Positions 41,270-46,555 of a DNA stretch of 46,555 nt are shown piece after piece. Source of the stretch: Rheinheimera sp. 4Y26 (lineage in GTDB: Bacteria; Pseudomonadota; Gammaproteobacteria; Enterobacterales; Alteromonadaceae); assembly GCF_025245835.1 (NCBI RefSeq), contig NZ_JAOBWS010000019.1, positions 1 through 46,555 on the forward strand, read 5' to 3'. The notes under the pieces were generated by a model, which worked only from the letters and a program-made list of their open reading frames with translations, ran no database searches and had not been told where the DNA came from. The stretch's first letter is position 1. Every line of letters starts with the position of its first letter. The position numbers were made by a program, and so were the translations under genes.

Positions 41270-41983
41270 ATGAATACAAACTCACGTCACGCCTGGATTT
41301 TAGGTGTATTTTTTACCCTTGGTACTATCGCCGGCGCTTATACTCTTGGCCAGCAACTGATGTCCATCAAAGCACTGGAACGGACAGTACAGGTCAAAGG
41401 CTTGTCTGAGCGCGACATTGCCGCCGACACTGTGATCTGGCCCATTAAATTTAATGATGTGGGCAATGAACTGACCGCTCTGGTGGCCAGTGTCGAAAAG
41501 AAAAATGAGCAGGTGATCGCCTTTTTAAAGCTGCATGGTTTTACCGATGACGAAATTTCCGTGTCAGTGCCGGCTTTTGTTGACCGCCAGGCCGGCTATA
41601 ACGATGGTAACCCTAATCAGCCACGCTTTACCGGCACTTCTATAGTCACTGTGTACAGTACCAATGTGGATATGGCGCACGGTGCTATGCAAAAACTGTT
41701 GGATCTGAGCAAAAACGGCATTGCCATTGCCGGCCAGGACTACGACAGCAAAGCCGAATTTTTATTTACTGGTCTTAATAGTGTTAAACCGCAGATGATT
41801 GAAGAAGCTACCCGCAACGCCCGCGAAGTGGCAGAAAAGTTTGCTGCCGATTCCAATAGCAGAGTAGGCAAGATTAAGCAGGCTAATCAGGGCCAGTTTA
41901 GTATCAGCGACCGTGACAGCAGCACACCCCATATCAAAAAAGTGCGGGTGGTGGCCACTGTCGACTATTACCTGGCCGACTAA
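41270..41983 (+). CDS. SIMPL domain (DUF541) envelope protein
   Basis: The 237-residue protein has an N-terminal signal anchor (AWILGVFFTLGTIAGAYTLGQQL). The SIMPL/DUF541 domain follows: RTVQVKGLSERDIAADTVIWPIKF, VIAFLKLHGFTDDEISVSVPAFVDR, GTSIVTVYSTNVDMAHGAMQKLLDL, FLFTGLNSVKPQMIEEATRNAREVAEKFA and the closing KKVRVVATVDYYL. The family sits in the periplasm or on membranes and has been linked to stress protection, without a defined activity. ATG 41270 has GGAG directly upstream. A hairpin CTGCCAGC/GCTGGCAG (42022-42044) follows the gene but lacks a T-run. Confidence 0.88.
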   Translation: MNTNSRHAWILGVFFTLGTIAGAYTLGQQLMSIKALERTVQVKGLSERDIAADTVIWPIKFNDVGNELTALVASVEKKNEQVIAFLKLHGFTDDEISVSVPAFVDRQAGYNDGNPNQPRFTGTSIVTVYSTNVDMAHGAMQKLLDLSKNGIAIAGQDYDSKAEFLFTGLNSVKPQMIEEATRNAREVAEKFAADSNSRVGKIKQANQGQFSISDRDSSTPHIKKVRVVATVDYYLAD

Positions 41984-42139
41984 TTCTCTCTTCCGCGTCT
42001 CACTGCTGCAACAACAGAATACTGCCAGCAACTCAGGCTGGCAGTCGATCTCCTAAAGTTTCTTGTTCCCGACTTTGAGTTTCCCCAATTTATACACTAG
42101 GGTTTAAGCCAGCACTGTTGTTAACGGGATGGAACCGGC

Positions 42140-43975
42140 GTGATCATGACAGAGAGGGAGCTGAGTGCACTCAAAGCACAGGCCTATGATTTACTGTTAC
42201 CTCATATTCCAACTGGCGTTGCGCTCCTAGATTCCGACCTGCGGTATCTGTCAATCAACCAAACCTTGGCAGATTTTAACGGCCACAGCATTGAAGAGCA
42301 TCTGGGACAAACTGTGTGGCAAATGTTGCCCCAGCTTGCTCCTGATATAGCTCCTGTGATCCAGCAAGTGTTGCAAACAGGCGTCGCCAGGCTCGATTTT
42401 GCCGTATCCGCACCAACACCGGCCGTACCTGAACAAAACAGCGATTGGCTCTGCAGTTATTTCCCGGTGGCAGGGCCTGATGGCAGTATTAGCGCCGTAG
42501 CTGTGCTGGCACAAAATCAAACCTTAGTGCGCCAGCTTGAACTCAGTCAGCAGCAAAGCCAGCAGCGCCTGCGCAAGGTGCTGGACAGTCTGGTTGCTTT
42601 TGTTGGCATACTGACACCAGATGGCACTTTGATCGATGCCAACAGCCCACCATTACAAGCGGCCGGCATTCAACTCGAAGACGTGGTGCAGCAAAAAGTC
42701 TGGGATACCTTTTGGTTTGAACATTCCGAATCTGAACGGCAACGTCTTAAAGATGCCGTCAAAGCTGCCAATGAAGGAAAGACCAGCCGTTTTGACATTA
42801 CCGCCAAAATGAAAGATCAAATCATGGTACTGGATTTTATGCTGGTACCCATGTACGACGACAACGGAAAATTAAGTTATCTGATCCCTTCTTCCATTGA
42901 TATTTCGGCCCGCACCCAGAGTGAAGCAGAGCTGCGTGAGAGCGAGTTACGTTTTCGCCGGGTATTTGACAGTGCTGCTGATGGCCTGATTTGTGTTGAC
43001 CAGCATGGCTGTATCACCATGTTAAACCCGCGTTCACTGGAAATGTTTGGTTATCAGGCCGAAGAGCTGATTGGACAGCCCATTGAAATCCTGGTGCCGG
43101 AAGAGCTGACGGAACGTCACCACCAGCATCGCCATCATTATCTGCAAAAGCCAAGTTCCAGACGCATGTCAGAACGCGCCGAACTTTATGCCAAACGCAA
43201 AGACAACTCTTTGTTTCCGGTGGAGATAGGTCTGACCCACCTGAATATGACCGGAGATGCCAGAGTGCTGGCGACTGTGACGGATATCACAGCACAAAAA
43301 GCCGCTCAGCAGAAACTGCAATTTATAGTTGATGAAAAAAGCCAATTACTGAATGAACGTACCACCCTGCTGAATGAAGTGCACCACAGAGTCAAAAATA
43401 ATCTGCAGATCATCTCCAGCCTGCTTAATTTACAGGCCAGAGGCGCGATGCCTGAGTTAAAACAGGCATTAACCGAAAGCCAGCTCAGGGTGCGTACCAT
43501 GGCTCTCACCCACCAACTGCTGTATGAAAAACGGGATTTTTCTTCGATTGCGCTCGGCTCTTATTTGCAGCAGCTCTGTCAGCTGGTACGACAAAGTCTT
43601 AGCCAGCATTGCCAAATCATGTTTGATTTTTCTGCGGTAGATCAACAACTGGTGCTGGAGCTGGAACAAGCCATCCCCTGTGGTTTATTCGTGAACGAAG
43701 TGCTGACCAATGCGATTAAACATGCGTTTCCGGGTCGTCAAACCGGTTTGATCCGGCTCGAGTTGTCACTGCTGGAAGACGGTCATATTCATCTGGCCAT
43801 TATTGATGACGGGGTGGGTCTTAGCGACAAAGCCGAACTTGGCAAAGGCTCTTCACTGGGATTTCAGTTGATCCCGACTTTTATTGCGCAGCTGCGTGGC
43901 GAGCTGCAACTACAACGCTCACCAGGCACAGGGTTCAGAGTGCGCTTTTTACCAGTGACGGAGAAATTATCATGA
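42140..43975 (+). CDS. Cytosolic multi-PAS histidine kinase (HisKA_2 type)
   Basis: The 611-residue protein has no membrane helices. Three PAS domains lie at about 10-130, 140-260 and 270-390 (the last with VFDSAADGLICVDQHGCITMLNPRSLEMFGYQAEELIGQPIEIL). Next is a HisKA_2 dimerisation domain with EVHHRVKNNLQIISSLLNLQ (His415/416) and an ATPase domain (FVNEVLTNAIKHAFP, IIDDGVGLSD, GSSLGFQLIPTFIAQLRGEL). The kinase senses an intracellular signal. GTG 42140 or ATG 42146 is the start. It overlaps the response-regulator gene by 4 bp (ATGA), which strongly implies a cognate pair. Confidence 0.92.
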   Translation: MIMTERELSALKAQAYDLLLPHIPTGVALLDSDLRYLSINQTLADFNGHSIEEHLGQTVWQMLPQLAPDIAPVIQQVLQTGVARLDFAVSAPTPAVPEQNSDWLCSYFPVAGPDGSISAVAVLAQNQTLVRQLELSQQQSQQRLRKVLDSLVAFVGILTPDGTLIDANSPPLQAAGIQLEDVVQQKVWDTFWFEHSESERQRLKDAVKAANEGKTSRFDITAKMKDQIMVLDFMLVPMYDDNGKLSYLIPSSIDISARTQSEAELRESELRFRRVFDSAADGLICVDQHGCITMLNPRSLEMFGYQAEELIGQPIEILVPEELTERHHQHRHHYLQKPSSRRMSERAELYAKRKDNSLFPVEIGLTHLNMTGDARVLATVTDITAQKAAQQKLQFIVDEKSQLLNERTTLLNEVHHRVKNNLQIISSLLNLQARGAMPELKQALTESQLRVRTMALTHQLLYEKRDFSSIALGSYLQQLCQLVRQSLSQHCQIMFDFSAVDQQLVLELEQAIPCGLFVNEVLTNAIKHAFPGRQTGLIRLELSLLEDGHIHLAIIDDGVGLSDKAELGKGSSLGFQLIPTFIAQLRGELQLQRSPGTGFRVRFLPVTEKLS

Positions 43976-46380
43976 ACCGTAATATTCTGATTGTTGAGGA
44001 CGAGCATATAGTTGCGCTCGATCTAAAAATGTCGCTGGAAGATTTAGGCCATACTGTGGTGGCTACACTGGCTTACGGTGAAGAAGTATTGGCCACTGCC
44101 AATAAGTTAAAGCCGGATCTGGTGCTGATGGATATTCAGCTGGCCGGTAATATGCGCGGTACAGAAGCCGCCAGATTACTGCACAATGAAATGCAGTTGC
44201 CGGTAATATTTTTGTCTGCTTTTTGCGATAACAACATTCTGGAACATGCTGAACAAAGTTTGCCTTATGGTTATTTAATTAAACCTTATGATCGCAAAGA
44301 GCTGGATGCGTCGATCCGGATGGCACTGTGCCGCCACCAGGCAGATCAACAAGTCAGACGCTCAGAACTGCGGTTACAAATGGCACTGCAAGCCGCCCAG
44401 CTTGGTCTATGGGAGCTGGACGAAACTGAAAACACCCTGCTCAGCTGTGGCATTGTTAACGACCTGCTATCCAATCCTCCTGAAGTAATTTGTGACGGTT
44501 TAGAGCACTTACTGCAGCTTTTTCACCCTTCCGAACATCAACGCCTGCAACAACTGTTTAACCGCGACCGCGATATCAACGTGGTAATGCGCTTAGCCGG
44601 TATACAACCACGCTGGATTGAACTGTTTGCCCGTCATTTTCAGCAGGGTACCCAGACCTTATTGGTTGGGGTGATGCGGGATGTGACTGAGCAGCAGCAG
44701 TCGGAACATCAGTTACGGCAAGCCCATGCGGTATTTCAAACCACAGCAGAAGGCATCCTCATCCTCGATCAGAATTTTAAAGTGTTATCAGTAAATCCAG
44801 CCTTCTCCACTATCACCGGTTATCGCAGTGCTGACGTATTAGGGCAACACCCCGAATCGTTTTTGTATCCGGAAAATAACCATTCGCCGGTGGCGGCAAA
44901 ATTGTCCGAACTTAAATCCAGTCACTGGAGTGGCGAAGTCGTTTGCCTGCGTAAAGACCAAAGCTGTTTTCCGGCCTGGCAGCATATCTGCAAAGTGAAA
45001 AGTCCACAGCCAGGCAGTGCCACCAGCCATTATGTGCTGACCTTTTCAAATATTTCGGCATTACGCCGGGCTGAAGAAAATCTGGCAAAACTGGCATTTC
45101 ACGATCATCTAACCGGCCTTGGCAACAGGGCTAAGCTGGAAAAAACCCTCAAAATTGAAGTCGAACGCGCTATCCGTAACAAAAGCATGTTGGGTGTCAT
45201 GTATCTGGATCTGGACGGTTTTAAACTCGTTAACGATACACTTGGTCACAGCACCGGCGACCGGATGCTGCAGGTGATAGCGCAGCGCATCAGCGAGCTG
45301 ACCAGAGCCGGCGACACCGCAATCCGTGTTGGCGGCGATGAATTTGTGATTATCACACCCGACGCCAGCAACCCGGCTTTTTACCACAAAGTTGCGGAAA
45401 AACTGCTGCGCAAAATTAGTGAAGAAATCGAACTTGATAACAGCCAGGTACAGGTTTCCTGCAGTATTGGTATTGCTTGTTTTCCTGAAGATGCCAGCAG
45501 TTATGACGAATTATTAAAATGTGCCGATTTGGCTATGTTTGCTGCAAAAGAAAGCGGCCGTAATCGTTATTCTTTTTTTAATGTGGCTATGGCAGATAAA
45601 ACTCAGGAACGGGTTTTTATCGAAAAAGAGCTCAAAGCTGCTCTGCTGAAAAACAGCGGCCTGATGTTGTTTTACCAGCCAATTATCGACCTGCAACAAC
45701 AAAAATTTTGTGGTGTTGAAGCGCTTATCCGCTGGTTTCACCCCGATTACGGCATGATATCTACCGAAAAGTTTATCGGTATTGCGGAGCACAGTACTTT
45801 AATTGTCGAAGTGGGTGCCTGGGTTATCGACCAGGTCTGTAAAGACATGACCGCATTACAACAGCTGACCCCTGATCTGAAGGTTTCGTTAAACTTATCA
45901 GTCCGGCAACTGGAAGACGAGCAATTGATAGAACGTGTAACCCAGGCAGTCAGGCACTATCAGGTGAATCCAGCCTTGCTGCAGTTTGAAATTACCGAAA
46001 CCGCTTTGCAGGATCTGGAAGGTAAAGTAAGTGTATTACAGGCGCTCAGAGATCAGGGAGCAACTATTGCTATCGACGATTTTGGCACCGGTTTTTCATC
46101 GTTAAGCCGGTTAAAACACTTACCAATCAATTGCGTAAAAATAGACCGCTCTTTTGTAATGACCATTCCGCATCAAAGTAACGACATTGAAATAACCAGA
46201 GCCGTCTGCGCTTTATGTCAGGCACTGCAGTTAAAAGTTGTCGCTGAAGGCGTTGAAACCTGGGAGCAACAGCAGTTTTTACAGAGCCTAAATTGTGATT
46301 ATGCTCAGGGTTATCTATTTGCTAAACCAATGCCTATCAGTGACTTAGAAAAATGGCTTAAGAACTTTCGCTTTGATTAA
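43972..46380 (+). CDS. Response regulator with PAS, GGDEF and EAL domains
   Basis: The 802-residue cytosolic protein has a receiver domain (1-120: ILIVEDEHIVALDL, phospho-acceptor Asp54 in VLMDIQL, Lys in YLIKPYD). Two PAS-like segments are visible (about 135-245 and 250-365). GGDEF follows near 453 (RVGGDEF) with an I-site RxxD five residues ahead, then EAL near 582 (VEALIRW, DDFGTGFSS, EGVETWEQ). Both catalytic signatures look intact. Phosphorylation by the overlapping kinase would set c-di-GMP output in an unknown direction. The ATG overlaps the kinase stop. Confidence 0.94.
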   Translation: MNRNILIVEDEHIVALDLKMSLEDLGHTVVATLAYGEEVLATANKLKPDLVLMDIQLAGNMRGTEAARLLHNEMQLPVIFLSAFCDNNILEHAEQSLPYGYLIKPYDRKELDASIRMALCRHQADQQVRRSELRLQMALQAAQLGLWELDETENTLLSCGIVNDLLSNPPEVICDGLEHLLQLFHPSEHQRLQQLFNRDRDINVVMRLAGIQPRWIELFARHFQQGTQTLLVGVMRDVTEQQQSEHQLRQAHAVFQTTAEGILILDQNFKVLSVNPAFSTITGYRSADVLGQHPESFLYPENNHSPVAAKLSELKSSHWSGEVVCLRKDQSCFPAWQHICKVKSPQPGSATSHYVLTFSNISALRRAEENLAKLAFHDHLTGLGNRAKLEKTLKIEVERAIRNKSMLGVMYLDLDGFKLVNDTLGHSTGDRMLQVIAQRISELTRAGDTAIRVGGDEFVIITPDASNPAFYHKVAEKLLRKISEEIELDNSQVQVSCSIGIACFPEDASSYDELLKCADLAMFAAKESGRNRYSFFNVAMADKTQERVFIEKELKAALLKNSGLMLFYQPIIDLQQQKFCGVEALIRWFHPDYGMISTEKFIGIAEHSTLIVEVGAWVIDQVCKDMTALQQLTPDLKVSLNLSVRQLEDEQLIERVTQAVRHYQVNPALLQFEITETALQDLEGKVSVLQALRDQGATIAIDDFGTGFSSLSRLKHLPINCVKIDRSFVMTIPHQSNDIEITRAVCALCQALQLKVVAEGVETWEQQQFLQSLNCDYAQGYLFAKPMPISDLEKWLKNFRFD

Positions 46381-46415
46381 CGGATATGCAAGCGGTAAGA
46401 GTCTGGCATTGTTAT

Positions 46416-46555
46416 GGGAGCCTTGATGCCCTTCGGGTAGCTCGGGTTTTCAGCCGGATGAAGCCGAACTGCTGACTGTTGGGAGCCTTGATGCCCTTCG
46501 CAGAGCTCAGGGCGTTCAGCCGGCAGAACGCAACATTGGTTGCGTTCTTAATTCC
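46416..46555. repeat. 65-bp-period direct repeat at the window end
   Basis: GGGAGCCTTGATGCCCTTCG occurs at 46416-46435 and again at 46481-46500. The following bases keep AGCTC, GG and TTCAGCCGG in register, so each unit is about 65 bp. The second unit ends in the hairpin GAACGCAAC-ATTG-GTTGCGTTC. No ORF covers it, and it continues past the window. Confidence 0.6.

Noticed and set aside
46416-46500. CRISPR array
   Set aside because: Only two units are visible, the spacer parts keep shared motifs, and no cas genes are present.

Overview
The window is a chromosomal segment of a gammaproteobacterium. Small families such as TIGR03503, PA3496-like and DUF2750, the divergent dnaQ/rnhA pair and the overall protein character suggest an Alteromonadales/Chromatiaceae relative, perhaps close to Rheinheimera. 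That assignment is inference from protein character and was not tested by search.

Layout. 1-3.2 kb: two tandem tRNA-Asp genes with a strong stringent-type promoter, a TIGR03503 membrane protein, dnaQ and the divergent rnhA. 3.4-9.3 kb: small modules comprising DUF2892 plus TauE/SafE (sulfur handling), a periplasmic glutathione peroxidase, a PA3496-like small protein, a PepSY-TM/DUF2271/DUF4198 operon behind a Fur-like palindrome, PPK2, and DUF2750. 9.5-11.1 kb: ettA. 11.2-16.2 kb is the accessory region: three copies (A inverted; B and C in tandem) of a highly structured extragenic repeat, a 1.33-kb IS110/IS1111-type insertion sequence inserted inside copy C, an orphan ORF, and a two-gene operon of unknown function. 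16.2-28.6 kb: a periplasmic binding protein, an aspartate/aromatic aminotransferase, a GAF protein, yciH (SUI1), two amidohydrolase-family genes downstream of a large GGDEF-EAL protein, then a cytochrome c' and a cytochrome b561-type protein. 28.7-35.3 kb: a penicillin-acylase-family hydrolase, a Phe leader peptide and attenuator in front of pheA, an MBL/beta-CASP protein, a LOG-family protein and a small unknown protein. 35.4-39.9 kb: the glyoxylate shunt, aceA and aceB flanking a LysR regulator. 40-46.5 kb: DUF2726, a YjfB-like protein with a sigma-28-like promoter, a SIMPL protein, and a histidine kinase overlapping a response regulator with GGDEF and EAL domains. The window ends in a 65-bp-period repeat.

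Main discovery. The IS1111-type element carries, downstream of its transposase, a segment that folds into a long stem, an internal loop and an apical hairpin. The two sides of the loop contain CCGTTTAG and GGCTCGG. Together these specify the contiguous 15-mer CCGTTTAGCCGAGCC, which is present exactly at the edge of the intact repeat copy B. The element itself sits at the equivalent position of copy C. This is the signature of a bridge/seek RNA-guided transposon whose target is the local structured repeat, and both the guide and its target can be read in the same window. The repeat family shows compensatory base changes in several hairpins, so its structure appears to be under selection.

Other regulatory reading: a complete phenylalanine attenuator (leader peptide with FFFSF, mutually exclusive 1:2, 2:3 and 3:4 helices) controls pheA. 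Numerous symmetric terminators separate the convergent genes.
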